Assembly (NCBI RefSeq): GCF_000024865.1
Contig: NC_013595.1
Span: forward strand, 2,170,001 to 2,234,000
Length of the DNA: 64,000 nucleotides
Origin: Streptosporangium roseum DSM 43021
GTDB taxonomy: Bacteria > Actinomycetota > Actinomycetes > Streptosporangiales > Streptosporangiaceae
Direction of reading: 5' to 3'
Shown here: piece by piece, positions 24,818 to 33,603 of the stretch
Numbering within the stretch: position 1 is the stretch's first letter
How the letters are laid out: every line of letters starts with the position of its first letter
Position numbers and translations under genes: made by a program
Notes under the pieces: generated by a model
Databases searched by the model: none
Seen by the model: the letters and a program-made list of their open reading frames with translations, nothing else
What the model was told of the DNA's origin: nothing

Positions 24818-25459
24818 TCAGCTCTCGGGGACGCCGAAGAAGCGGGCCGAGACGGATTCCTGGGCGAGGCGGCGCAGGATGTCGAGGACCCTGCCGTGCA
24901 CGACGGTGCCGACCACCAGGGCCTCGACCGCGGCCTCGCGGGGGCCGTCGAGGGGGATGGTGCCGATCTCGTGTTCGACGACGAGGTCGATGGCGGCCGC
25001 GGCGTAGGGGCGCAGGGCCTCGCCGGTGGCGGGCATGCCGAGCCGGTCGAGGGTGAGGATGGCCTGGGCGAGCTCGTCGCGGGTGGGGGCGGCGGGATGT
25101 ATCCGCCAGCCGAGGTCGGTGATCAGGCGGTCGCCCTCGGCGCGGGCGCGCCGCCACTCCTCGTCGTCGTCATGGGCCTCGACGGCGGGGGCCAGGGCGT
25201 AGTGGGCGGTGCCGAGCACATCGTGCATGCCCAGGCTCTCGTCGTCGACGGAGGCGATCACCTTGCGGATGGACGCGATGGGTAGCCGCCCGACCTCCAG
25301 CAGCGCGCGGATCAGCCGCAGCCGGCGGACATGGCCGGCGCCGTACTCCGCCCGGGTGGCGGAGGTCTGCTCGCCCGGAGGGAGCAGGCCTTCGCGCAGG
25401 TAGTACTTGATGGTGGGGATGGGGACGCCCGAAGCGGCGCTGAGCTGGGATATCCGCAT
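24818..25459 (-). CDS. MerR-family transcriptional regulator
   Basis: It starts MRISQLSAASGVPIPTIKYYLREGLLPPG, a MerR winged helix of the TetR-like variant group, with a helical effector region of about 140 residues. No Cys cluster for metal sensing is seen, so a small-molecule or unknown ligand is likely. It is upstream of no clear partner gene; glnII follows downstream on the same strand with a gap of 215 bp. Length (213 aa) is normal. Confidence 0.85.
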   Translation of the reverse strand: MRISQLSAASGVPIPTIKYYLREGLLPPGEQTSATRAEYGAGHVRRLRLIRALLEVGRLPIASIRKVIASVDDESLGMHDVLGTAHYALAPAVEAHDDDEEWRRARAEGDRLITDLGWRIHPAAPTRDELAQAILTLDRLGMPATGEALRPYAAAAIDLVVEHEIGTIPLDGPREAAVEALVVGTVVHGRVLDILRRLAQESVSARFFGVPES

Positions 25460-25533
25460 TATTGGATAGTACAGCTAGCCAATTGTCCCCGGGTGCGCGT
25501 CCCGGCACCGGGGCCGTCCGGCCCGCCGGTCCC

Positions 25534-26364
25534 TCAGGGCACCCGGGCGACCACGCCGGCCAGGCCCGGCTTGGTGAAGTCGGGTTCCGTGCCGGGATCC
25601 TCGGGGCGCCAGGCGTCCACCGGGACGAGGCCGGGCTCCAGCACGTCCAGCCCGTCGAGGTACGCGGCGATCCGGGGGAGGGGGCGGGTGGTGAACCCGC
25701 CGGAGGGGGTCGCGGAGTAGACCTTGTCGGCGGCTCGCACCTGCCCGGCCTTCGCCTCCCGGACCGCCTCGGAGGAGCTCGTGCCCGCGACGGCGTGGGA
25801 GACGGCGAGGTAGCCGCCCGGCGGCAGGGCCCGCCGGAGCCGGCCCACCACCTCCGCGGCCTCCTCGTCGTCCGGGAGGAAATGCAGGATGGCCAGCAGC
25901 AGGATCGCGAAGGGCCGGGTGTAGTCGAGGTGGGCCCGGACCTCGGGGTGGTCGAGGATGCTCCCGGGGTCGCGCAGGTCCGCCTGGACCACGATGGTTC
26001 CGGGGTTGTCGGCGAGCAGGGCGCGTGCGTGGGCGAGGACGACGGGGTCGTTGTCGACGTAGACGATGCGCGCGTCGGGCGCGACCTCCAGGGCCACCTC
26101 GTGGACGTTCCGCTGGGTCGGCAGTCCCGCTCCGATGTCGAGGAACTGCTTGATCCCCTGTTCCGCCAGGTGGGTGACCACGCGGATGAGGAAGTCGCGG
26201 TTGTCCCGGGTGAACTCGCGGATGGCCGGGACGATCGCGATCACCCGCTCGGCGGCCTCGCGGTCGGCGATGAAGTTGTCCTTGCCGCCGAGGTAGTAGT
26301 CATACATGCGTGCCACGCTCGGGGTCGTGGGATCGACCTCCTGGGGTACCCGTTCCCCCGCCAT
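25534..26364 (-). CDS. SAM-dependent methyltransferase, DUF574/Methyltransf_19 type
   Basis: It opens with DPTTPSVARMYDYYLGGKDNF, the signature of this actinomycete family, then FLDIGAGLPT (SAM-binding motif I), VYVDNDPVVLAHARALL (motif II) and ADLRDP. Members are abundant in Streptomyces-like genomes, and their substrates are mostly unknown. The length (276 aa) is typical. GGAGAATGCG precedes the ATG. It stands alone between MerR and HAD genes. Confidence 0.9.
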   Translation of the reverse strand: MAGERVPQEVDPTTPSVARMYDYYLGGKDNFIADREAAERVIAIVPAIREFTRDNRDFLIRVVTHLAEQGIKQFLDIGAGLPTQRNVHEVALEVAPDARIVYVDNDPVVLAHARALLADNPGTIVVQADLRDPGSILDHPEVRAHLDYTRPFAILLLAILHFLPDDEEAAEVVGRLRRALPPGGYLAVSHAVAGTSSSEAVREAKAGQVRAADKVYSATPSGGFTTRPLPRIAAYLDGLDVLEPGLVPVDAWRPEDPGTEPDFTKPGLAGVVARVP

Positions 26365-26414
26365 CGCATTCTCCTCTGCCCCGGTCTGCCCCGATTACCG
26401 GAGATGCTAGACGA

Positions 26415-27041
26415 TCACCGGCCGGTGCCGCCGCCGACTTGTGTTTCTCTCCGGAGCGAGGGGCGGACGTCGATGACCGTCATCCCCGCGGCGAGCGCGG
26501 CGGCCACTCCCTCATCGGTGTCCTCGTAGGCGACGCAGGTGTGGGGGGCGGCGTTCAGGAGCCGTGCCGCCAGCAGGTAGACGTCGGGGGCCGGCTTGCC
26601 GTACCGGACGTCGTCCCTGGTGACCACGGCGTCGAACAGCGGGCGCAGGCCGGTGACGCGCAGGGTCTCCTCCACCGCCTGGCGCGTTCCTCCGGAGGCG
26701 ACCGCCATCGGCACCCGGTCCTGGTGCGCCTCGGCGACGGCGGCGACCTGCGGGTGCGGGACGACGGTGTGGATCAGCCACTGGTAGGCGTCGAGCGCCG
26801 CCGCCCGCACCGCCGGGTAGTCCAGCTCCGCGCCGGTCTCGGTCTCCAGCTCGGCCAGCAGGCGGTCGGCGGACAGGCCGGTGCGGGCCCGGTACCACGC
26901 CGGGTCGAGCTCCACCTGCCAGTCCGCCAGGGCCGTCCGCCACGCGGTCTCGTTGGCCGAGGCGGTGTCGACGAGGGTGCCGTCGCAGTCGAAGACGAGG
27001 GCGGCGTACGGCATGGTGGGGCGGAGTCGTTGATCGAGCAT
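26415..27041 (-). CDS. HAD-family phosphatase, beta-phosphoglucomutase-like
   Basis: Motif I is FDCDGTLVDT, motif II VASGGT, motif III and IV are seen as KPAPDVYLLAARLL and YEDTDEGV, with an alpha-helical cap between motif I and II. This is subclass I HAD (CbbY/PGMB branch), acting on small sugar phosphates or related metabolites. The start may be at 27041 or at 27014 (MPYAALVFDCDG), the latter nearer to family N-termini. A KstR2-like palindrome lies 55 bp upstream, between this gene and the divergent aldolase. Confidence 0.85.
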   Translation of the reverse strand: MLDQRLRPTMPYAALVFDCDGTLVDTASANETAWRTALADWQVELDPAWYRARTGLSADRLLAELETETGAELDYPAVRAAALDAYQWLIHTVVPHPQVAAVAEAHQDRVPMAVASGGTRQAVEETLRVTGLRPLFDAVVTRDDVRYGKPAPDVYLLAARLLNAAPHTCVAYEDTDEGVAAALAAGMTVIDVRPSLRRETQVGGGTGR

Positions 27042-27360
27042 GATCGCCTAACGCGTGACTGCGGATCTTCGTCAAGCCTACCGCGCCCCATACCGAGCAA
27101 GCGCTTGCCTAAGTGGCGGGCGCGGGCTAGCGTGACGGGCGACGGCCGCGATCCGGAAGGCGATCGGGCGGGGAGGACCGTCCCGGCCCGCCGCCGCGTC
27201 CACGCGACCGGGCCGCCGCACGACGCCCCCAGGGGTGAGCAGGAGAGAACCTCGCGGGGAGCGCCGCTCGCCTCCACGGCGTCCCGCGGCCCACGGACGT
27301 CGCTCGCCGGAGCGGATCGCGCCCCGCCCCGGCGAGCGACCCGACCTCCTCAGGAGTCGT
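27042..27360. other. Divergent intergenic region, HAD gene to aldolase gene
   Basis: Besides the operator and promoter at 27096-27133 it holds about 220 bp of GC-rich sequence before the aldolase ribosome binding site (AGGAG at about 27350). If the promoter is right, the aldolase message has a long leader. No small gene convinces me in that leader. Confidence 0.45.
27096..27133 (+). promoter_or_regulatory. KstR2-like operator overlapping a promoter for the aldolase gene
   Basis: AGCAAGCGCTTGCC (27096-27109) matches AnCAAGnnCTTGnT except at the last base and contains the perfect palindrome GCAAGCGCTTGC. Overlapping it is a -35-like TTGCCT (27105-27110) and, after 17 bp, a -10-like TAGCGT (27128-27133). 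The overlap would allow repression. Assignment is inference from the published motif. Confidence 0.5.
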
Positions 27361-28443
27361 ATGCGGGGCAGGGCGGCCGTCGCCGGCATCGGGATGACGG
27401 CTCTGACGCGGAGATCCGGCAGGACCGAGCTGGAGCTCGCGGTCGAGGCGTCCCGGGCCGCGCTGGCCGACGCCCGCGTGGAGGCCGGGCAGATCGACGC
27501 CGTCCTCAGCTACCACATGAACGACTCCGTCCCGGTGGTCCAGGTCGCCAGGGCGCTGCGGATCGAGCGGCTGGGCTGGCACAACGACATCACCGGCGGC
27601 GGCACCCAGGCGGCCTCCGTCCTGGGGGACGCGGCGATGCTGATCGCCGCGGGCGTCGCGCGCAACGTGCTGGTCTACCGGGCGCTGAACGGCCGCTCCG
27701 GCACGCGCATGAACACGGTCTCCACCGGCCCGCAGGAACGCTTCACCGTCCCCTACGGCATGGCCGGGCCGATCCCGATGTTCGCCCTGGCCGCCCAGCG
27801 CTACCTGCACGAGACCGGCCTGACCGAGGAGCACCTGCACGCGGTCGTCGCCCAGTCCCGCGACAACGCCGCGGCCAACCCGCGCGCCCTCCGGCGCGAT
27901 CCGCTGTCCCTGGAGGACTACCTCGCCAGGCCGTACGTCTGCTCGCCGCTGCGGACCGTGGACTGCTGCCAGGAGACCGACGGCGCCTGCGCGCTGGTGG
28001 TCCGTGACGCGCGGCTCGCGCCGCGGGCCCCCCGCATCCACGCGGTGGTCAGGGGAGGCGGTCCCGGCTGCTCGTCCATGGACCGTTCGCCCGACGTCAG
28101 CGCGATCTTCTCCGCCCATGTCGCCCCGATGCTGTGGGAGGCGTCGGGCATGCGGGCGGCGGACGTGGACGTCGCGCTGCTCTACGACGCCTACTCCTGG
28201 CTGGTGCCCCGGCAGCTGGAGGACTTCGGCCTGGCCGGGCGGGCCGAGCTGGGGGAGTTCCTGCTCCGGCGCCGCCACGCCACGGTCAACCCGCACGGCG
28301 GCCTGCTGTCCGAGGGCTACGTGCACGGGCTCAACAACGTGGCGCAGGCCGTACGGGAGCTCCGGGCGGGCCGCGGGACGGCGCTGGTGACCGGGTTCGG
28401 CGGCAGCTACGGCAGCGCCGCGCTCCTGGTCCGGCCGGACTGA
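27361..28443 (+). CDS. Thiolase-like lipid-transfer protein / Ltp2-type aldolase
   Basis: The fold is thiolase (VAGIGMTALTRRSGRTELEL at the start) but the segment where the acyl-accepting Cys should be reads ITGGGTQAASVLGDA, so this is not a condensing thiolase. It resembles Ltp2 of steroid side-chain catabolism, including DCCQETDGACALVV, LLYDAYSWL and SEGYVHGLNN, where the Tyr residues of the retro-aldolase site are expected. Ltp2 enzymes need a DUF35 partner; none is visible beside it. The ATG at 27361 follows AGGAG. The KstR2-like operator upstream supports a role in steroid or related acyl-CoA catabolism. Confidence 0.8.
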   Translation: MRGRAAVAGIGMTALTRRSGRTELELAVEASRAALADARVEAGQIDAVLSYHMNDSVPVVQVARALRIERLGWHNDITGGGTQAASVLGDAAMLIAAGVARNVLVYRALNGRSGTRMNTVSTGPQERFTVPYGMAGPIPMFALAAQRYLHETGLTEEHLHAVVAQSRDNAAANPRALRRDPLSLEDYLARPYVCSPLRTVDCCQETDGACALVVRDARLAPRAPRIHAVVRGGGPGCSSMDRSPDVSAIFSAHVAPMLWEASGMRAADVDVALLYDAYSWLVPRQLEDFGLAGRAELGEFLLRRRHATVNPHGGLLSEGYVHGLNNVAQAVRELRAGRGTALVTGFGGSYGSAALLVRPD

Positions 28444-28675
28444 GCGGCCCGGCCCGACCGAGCGGTCCGACCCGGCCGAGCCCGGTCCGGTACGGCCGAG
28501 TGGCCGGTACGGCTGTCCGGCACGGTACGGCTGCCCGGCACGGCCCGGCCCGACTGAGCGGTCCGGAACGGCCGGGCGGGTCCGATCGCGGCGATGCCGG
28601 GTCTCCGGGGGGTTGACTGGGACCGTACTTAAGAATAATTTTCACCCAACCGTTGGGCGGGTGAAAGGAATGCCT
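28444..28675. repeat. Low-complexity GGCCCGG/CGGTACGG repeat region and operator
   Basis: From 28444 to about 28600 the sequence is built of short variants of GAGCGGTCCG, CGGTACGGCTG and CCCGGCACGG. At 28621-28665 composition changes: AAGAATAATTTTCACC, then the palindrome CCCAAC-C-GTTGGG (28645-28657) inside outer arms TTCACCC and GGGTGAA (28641-28647, 28659-28665). This lies just before the RpiR gene and is a likely operator. Confidence 0.55.
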
Positions 28676-29545
28676 GTGGCAGTAGGGGCACTCGGACGCA
28701 TTCAGACCGAGACACCCGTGCTGCCCGAGGCGCTGCGCCGGGTCGGCGAGGCCATCTTGGCCGACCCGGCCGGAGCGGCCCGATCCACGATCATCGCGCT
28801 CGCCGAGCGGAGCGGCAGCTCGCCCGCCACCGTCACGCGGTTCTGCCGGGTGTTCGGCTTCGCCGGATACGCCGGGCTGCGGGTCGCGCTGGCCACCGAG
28901 ACCGGCCGTGCGACGCAGGCCAACTGGGACGCCAACGTGGGCCACGAGATCGGCCCGACCGACCCGCTCGACGCGGCGATCGGCGTGATGGCCGCCGCCG
29001 ACTCCCGCCTCATCCAGGAGACCGCGGCCCAGCTCGACGTGGCCACCGTCGCCAGGATCGCCGACGCGATCGTCGCGGCCCGGCGGGTGCTGATCTTCGG
29101 GGTCTCCATCAGCGGCGGTGCGGCCGGCATGATCGGCGGACGGCTCCGCAGGATCCGGGTGCCCTGCTGGAGCCACGCCGACGCCCACGAGGCGCTCGCC
29201 GACGCGGCGCTGCTGGCCGAGGGCGACGTCGCGATCGGGATCTCCCACCAGGGACGGACCCGCGAGGTGCTGGAGTCGCTCGCCGAGGCCGGCGACCGGG
29301 GCGCGCTGACCGTCGCCGTCACCTCCTTCGCCCGGTCCCCGCTGGCCGAACTGGCCGACCTGGTGCTGACCACCGCGAGCCGGGAGACCACCTTCAGGCT
29401 GGGCGGCCTGGCGGCCGTCCACTCCCAGCTCTTCGTTCTCGACGCCGTCTACGTCGCGGTCGCGCAGCGCACCTACGAGCAGACCAACGAGGCGTTCGAG
29501 CGGACGATCCGAGCGCTCGAAAGCCACCGCGTGGAGAGGAGTTGA
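28676..29545 (+). CDS. MurR/RpiR-family transcriptional regulator with SIS domain
   Basis: An N-terminal RpiR helix-turn-helix (EALRRVGEAILADPAGAARS, LAERSGSSPATVTRFCRVFGFAGYAGLRVAL) is followed by a SIS sugar-phosphate-binding domain (VLIFGVSISGGAAGMIGGRL, AIGISHQGRTREVLESLAEA). The GTG at 28676 is preferred because GAAAGGA lies six bases upstream; an ATG at 28670 would leave no spacing. The gene heads an operon with the SIS isomerase and an amino-sugar ABC importer, so it probably senses a phosphorylated amino sugar and controls the operon through the palindrome at 28641-28665. Confidence 0.9.
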   Translation: MAVGALGRIQTETPVLPEALRRVGEAILADPAGAARSTIIALAERSGSSPATVTRFCRVFGFAGYAGLRVALATETGRATQANWDANVGHEIGPTDPLDAAIGVMAAADSRLIQETAAQLDVATVARIADAIVAARRVLIFGVSISGGAAGMIGGRLRRIRVPCWSHADAHEALADAALLAEGDVAIGISHQGRTREVLESLAEAGDRGALTVAVTSFARSPLAELADLVLTTASRETTFRLGGLAAVHSQLFVLDAVYVAVAQRTYEQTNEAFERTIRALESHRVERS

Positions 29546-29547
29546 CC

Positions 29548-30306
29548 GTGGATATCGGCGCCGCCGACTACGTCCATGAGGTGAAGGCCCTGGTGGACGG
29601 GGTCTTCCAGACGCAGGGGGTCGCGGTCAGGCAGGCCGCCGGCCTGATGGTCGGTTCGCTGCTCGACGACGGGGTGGTCCAGGCCTTCGGCTCGGGCCAC
29701 TCCGAGGCGATCGCGATGGAGATCGCCGGCCGCGCGGGCGGGCTGGTCCCCACCAACCGGCTCGCGCTGCGCGACGTCGTCCTGTACGGCGGGACCCCGG
29801 TGGAGGTGCTCCTCGGCGCCCCCGGCGAGCTGGAGCGCGATCCGGGCATCGCTCAGCGGATCTACGACCTGGCCCCCGTCCAGCCGCAGGACGTGTTCGT
29901 GCTGATCTCCAGCTCCGGGGTGAACGGCTCGGTGGTGGAGCTGGCCTCCGTCGTCAAGGCCAGGGGGCACGGCCTGATCGCCCTGACCTCCGTCCAGCAC
30001 AGCACCGCGATGCCCTCCCGCCACCCCTCGGGCCGCAAGCTGCTCGACCTCGCCGACGTGGTGCTCGACAACGGCGCCCCGTACGGCGACGCGATCCTGC
30101 CGCTCCCGGACGGCGGCTCGTTCGGCGCGGTCTCCACGATCACCTCGGCACTGCTGGCCCAGATGATGATGGCCGAGGTGGTGCGGGGCCTGATCGAGGC
30201 CGGCCGGACCCCGCCGGTCTACCGCTCCGTCAACGTCACCGGCGGCGACGAGCACAACAGGGCTCTTGAGAACCGCTACGCCGGAAGGATCCGGCGAGGT
30301 GCCTGA
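29548..30306 (+). CDS. SIS-domain phosphosugar isomerase/binding protein
   Basis: The protein (about 252 aa) carries the SIS fold: VQAFGSGHSEAIAMEIAGRAG and DVFVLISSSGVNGSVVELASVVK are the two phosphosugar-binding loops. It resembles the AgaS/GlmS-isomerase-like or SIS proteins found beside amino-sugar importers; the exact reaction (for example amino-sugar-phosphate isomerisation or binding) is not certain. The GTG at 29548 has GAGAGGAG seven bases upstream and nearly overlaps the stop codon of the RpiR gene, indicating translational coupling. Confidence 0.85.
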   Translation: MDIGAADYVHEVKALVDGVFQTQGVAVRQAAGLMVGSLLDDGVVQAFGSGHSEAIAMEIAGRAGGLVPTNRLALRDVVLYGGTPVEVLLGAPGELERDPGIAQRIYDLAPVQPQDVFVLISSSGVNGSVVELASVVKARGHGLIALTSVQHSTAMPSRHPSGRKLLDLADVVLDNGAPYGDAILPLPDGGSFGAVSTITSALLAQMMMAEVVRGLIEAGRTPPVYRSVNVTGGDEHNRALENRYAGRIRRGA

Positions 30307-30328
30307 CCACCCCCCTGCAGGAGGAAGC

Positions 30329-31738
30329 ATGACCCATCTGTCCCGGCGCGAGCTTCTGCGCAGCGCGGCCCTGGCGGGGCTCGCCCTGCCGGTCCTGTCC
30401 GCGTGCGCCAGTCCCGCGGGCGGAGGCGGCGCCTCCCCGGCGGCGCCGGCCGCCGGGGCCACCAGCGCGGCCAACCCGCTCGGCCTCGCCGAGAGCAAGC
30501 CCCTGGAAGTCTGGATCTTCGACGGCGGGTTCGGCGACGCCTACGCCAAGGACGTCCACGAGCCGCTGGTCAAGGGCAAGTTCCCCAAGCTGGAGATCAA
30601 GCACAACACGACCAAGGAGATCGCCAAGACCCTCCAGCCGCGCTTCGCCGGCGGCAACCCGCCGGAGTTCATCAACAACTCCGGCGCCAACGCGATGGAC
30701 TTCGGGGCACTGGTCCAGGACGGCCAGCTCGCCGACCTCACCCCCCTGTACGACGCGCCGAGCTGGGACGACCCCGCCGTCAAGGTGCGCGAGACGATCG
30801 ACCCGGCCGCGATCGAGCTGGGCAGCTACGACGGCAAGCCGTACGTCCTCAACTACGCCAACACCGTCTGGGGCATCTGGTACTCCCAGAAGCTCTTCGA
30901 GGCCGAGGGCTGGCAGCCGCCCAAGACGTGGGCGGAGTTCCTGCAGCTCTGCGAGGCCATCAAGAAGTCCGGGAAGATGGCGCCGTTCACCTACGCGGGC
31001 AAGCACCCCTTCTACATCTACGAGACCATCCTCACCCTCGCCGCGAAGATCGGCGGCAAGGACGTGCTGAAGAACATCGACAACCTGGAGGACGGCGCCT
31101 GGCAGGCCGAGCCGGTCAAGCAGGCCGCGACCGCCTTCGCCGAGCTCGGGGCCAAATACCTCCTCCAGGGCACCGCCGGCCTGGACCACGTCCAGACCCA
31201 GACCGCCCACAACAAGGGCCAGGTCGCCATGCTGCCCTGCGGCTCCTGGCTGGAGAACGAGCAGAAGGACTCCACCCCGGCCGACTTCGGCTACGCGATG
31301 TTCGCGCTGCCGGACTTCGGCTCCTCCGACGCCCTGCCGTACGGCACGCTGCACGCCCGGCCGGGGGAGGAGTACATCGTCCCGGCCAGGTCGGCCAACC
31401 CTCAGGCGGGCCTGGAGTACATGCGGGCGATGCTCTCCAAGGAGGGCGCCGGCAAGTTCATGGAGCTGGTCTCCACGCTGACCGTCGTCAAGGGCGCGGG
31501 TGAGGGGCGCACGCTCAAGCCGGGACTGAAGAGCGCCTCGGCCGCCCTGACCGCGGCGGGCGACAACGCCGTCTGGTTCCTGTTCCGCAAGTGGTACGTG
31601 GAGATGCACGACGAGGTGGCCGCGGCGACCGGGCAGTTCATGAACGGCAAGCTGACCGTCGACCAGTGGATCGAACGGGCGCAGAAGAAGGCTGACTCGA
31701 TCAAGAACGACTCCTCGGTGAAGAAGTTCAAGAGGTAG
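30329..31738 (+). CDS. Amino-sugar ABC importer, substrate-binding lipoprotein (NgcE-like)
   Basis: The signal peptide has a twin-arginine-like SRRELLRS start and a lipobox LSAC with the lipid-modified Cys at about residue 26, so it is anchored on the outside of the membrane. The body is a family 1 extracellular solute-binding protein (ESKPLEVWIFDGGFGDAYAK, GNPPEFINNSGANAMDFGAL) closely resembling the NgcE type that binds N-acetylglucosamine and chitobiose in Streptomyces. GGAGGAAG precedes the ATG. The two permease genes follow at once. Specificity is inferred from resemblance and the SIS/RpiR neighbours. Confidence 0.85.
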   Translation: MTHLSRRELLRSAALAGLALPVLSACASPAGGGGASPAAPAAGATSAANPLGLAESKPLEVWIFDGGFGDAYAKDVHEPLVKGKFPKLEIKHNTTKEIAKTLQPRFAGGNPPEFINNSGANAMDFGALVQDGQLADLTPLYDAPSWDDPAVKVRETIDPAAIELGSYDGKPYVLNYANTVWGIWYSQKLFEAEGWQPPKTWAEFLQLCEAIKKSGKMAPFTYAGKHPFYIYETILTLAAKIGGKDVLKNIDNLEDGAWQAEPVKQAATAFAELGAKYLLQGTAGLDHVQTQTAHNKGQVAMLPCGSWLENEQKDSTPADFGYAMFALPDFGSSDALPYGTLHARPGEEYIVPARSANPQAGLEYMRAMLSKEGAGKFMELVSTLTVVKGAGEGRTLKPGLKSASAALTAAGDNAVWFLFRKWYVEMHDEVAAATGQFMNGKLTVDQWIERAQKKADSIKNDSSVKKFKR

Positions 31739-31743
31739 CGACG

Positions 31744-32646
31744 GTGAACTACGGCAGGATGCGGTTCGTCACCGGGTTCCTCGCGATCCCGGTGGCGCTC
31801 TATGCGATCTACGTGATCGCCCCCTACGCGCAGGCCTTCTACATCGCGTTCACCGACTGGCGCGGGGTGAACGCGACTCCGCGGCTCGTGGGCCTGGAGA
31901 ACTTCCAGAGGCTTTTCGACGACAACGTCTTCTGGAAGGCGGTGGGGCACAACCTCATCCTGCTGATCCTGATGCCGCTGCTGACCATCGGCATCGCGCT
32001 CTTCTTCGCCTTCCTGCTCAACGCGGGCGGGCGGGGCGGCACAGGGGGCGTCTGGGGGTCGAGGTTCTACCGGGTGGTGTTCTTCTTCCCCCAGGTGCTG
32101 GCCGTCGCCGTGGTCGCCGTCCTGTTCCAGCAGGTCTTCCGGCCCGACCGGAGCGGCATGCTCAACGCGCCGCTGATCGCCCTCGGCTTCGAGCCGGTGG
32201 GCTTCCTGTCCGACACCGGCATCGCGCTCTGGGCGATCCTCGGCGTGCTGGTCTGGCAGGCGGTCGGCTTCTACGTGGTGCTCTTCTCGGCGGGCATCTC
32301 CTCCATCCCGCGCGACATGTTCGAGGCGGCCGCGATCGACGGCGCCGGAGGGGTGCAGCTCTTCCTGCGGGTCACGCTGCCCCTGCTCTGGGACACCATC
32401 CAGGTCGGCTGGGTCTATCTCGGCATCGCCGCGCTCGACGTCTTCGCCATCGTGTGGGTCATGACGGCCGAGCACGGCGGGCCCGACCACTCCACGACCG
32501 TGATGGCGGCGGAGATCTACCGCAACGCCTTCCAGTACTTCAAGTTCGGCTACGCCTCCGCGATGGGCGTGGTGCTGTTCTTCTTCACCATCGGGTTCGC
32601 GGCGCTGGCCCTGCGCCTGTCGCGGCGTGAGCGAATCGAGTTCTAG
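31744..32646 (+). CDS. ABC importer permease, MalF/NgcF-like
   Basis: Six hydrophobic segments and the ATPase-docking EAA loop (DMFEAAAIDGAGGVQLFLRVTLP) identify a carbohydrate ABC permease of the CUT1 class. It starts with GTG five bases after the binding-protein stop codon. Together with the next permease it forms the membrane channel; the ATP-hydrolysing subunit is not encoded here. Confidence 0.9.
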   Translation: MNYGRMRFVTGFLAIPVALYAIYVIAPYAQAFYIAFTDWRGVNATPRLVGLENFQRLFDDNVFWKAVGHNLILLILMPLLTIGIALFFAFLLNAGGRGGTGGVWGSRFYRVVFFFPQVLAVAVVAVLFQQVFRPDRSGMLNAPLIALGFEPVGFLSDTGIALWAILGVLVWQAVGFYVVLFSAGISSIPRDMFEAAAIDGAGGVQLFLRVTLPLLWDTIQVGWVYLGIAALDVFAIVWVMTAEHGGPDHSTTVMAAEIYRNAFQYFKFGYASAMGVVLFFFTIGFAALALRLSRRERIEF

Positions 32647-33557
32647 TGGCAGACGCGGTGATTCCCCGGAGCCGGGCCTACGCCCGTGAGGAGCGCAGGA
32701 GGCGGCTGGGACCCCTGTCGGTCCTGACGCACGTCACGCTGGTGGTGTGGACGATCCTGGTCGCGGTGCCGATCGTGTGGACGTTCCTGGCGTCGGTGAA
32801 GAGCGAGGACGAGATCTTCGGCGACGCCTGGTCGCTGCCGGCCTCCCTCCGCTTCGACAACTGGGCGCGGGCCTGGGAGCAGGCGCACGTGGGCCAGTAC
32901 ATGATCAACAGCATCCTCGTCGTGGCGGGCGGCACGTTCGGCACGATGCTGTTCGGCTCGATGGCCGCCTACGTGCTCGCCCGCTACCGGTTCCGCGGCA
33001 ACCGGGCCGTCTACCTGCTGTTCGTCTCCGGCCTGGCGTTCCCGGTCTACCTGGCGCTGACCCCCCTGTTCTTCGTCGTGCAGAACATGGGCGCGATCCC
33101 GGTGATCGGCCCGTTCATCGGCCTCAACACCCACGGCGGGCTGATCCTGGTCTACATCGCCTACTCGCTGCCGTTCACCGTGTTCTTCCTCGCGGCCTTC
33201 TTCAGGACGCTGCCGGGGGCGGTGGCCGAGGCGGCCTTCGTGGACGGCGCCTCGCACACCCGGGTGTTCTTCCAGATCATGCTCCCGATGGCCAAGCCGG
33301 GCATCATCAGCGTGACCATCTTCAACGTGCTCGGCCAGTGGAACCAGTACCAGCTCCCGCTGGTCCTGCTCACCTCCGACAAGGAGAAATGGGTGCTCAC
33401 GCAGGGCATCGCCGACATCTCCACCGCGGCGGGCTACGACGCGGACTGGTCGGCCCTGTTCGCCGCGCTCAGCATGGCCATCCTCCCGATGCTGATCGTC
33501 TACACGCTCTTCCAGAGCCAGATCCAGAAGGGGCTGACGGCGGGGGCGCTCAAGTAG
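32646..33557 (+). CDS. ABC importer permease, MalG/NgcG-like
   Basis: The second CUT1 permease has six membrane segments and the EAA loop AVAEAAFVDGASHTRVFFQIMLP. The GTG start overlaps the last base of the previous TAG, so the two permeases are translationally coupled. No ATPase gene follows; in actinomycetes such importers commonly share an MsiK-type ATPase encoded elsewhere. The gene is convergent with the MFS gene that ends at 33604. Confidence 0.9.
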   Translation: MADAVIPRSRAYAREERRRRLGPLSVLTHVTLVVWTILVAVPIVWTFLASVKSEDEIFGDAWSLPASLRFDNWARAWEQAHVGQYMINSILVVAGGTFGTMLFGSMAAYVLARYRFRGNRAVYLLFVSGLAFPVYLALTPLFFVVQNMGAIPVIGPFIGLNTHGGLILVYIAYSLPFTVFFLAAFFRTLPGAVAEAAFVDGASHTRVFFQIMLPMAKPGIISVTIFNVLGQWNQYQLPLVLLTSDKEKWVLTQGIADISTAAGYDADWSALFAALSMAILPMLIVYTLFQSQIQKGLTAGALK

Positions 33558-33603
33558 CCCGCCAGGGCCCCGAGCGGGGCGTTCACCGGCTCGCCCGGGG
33601 CGT

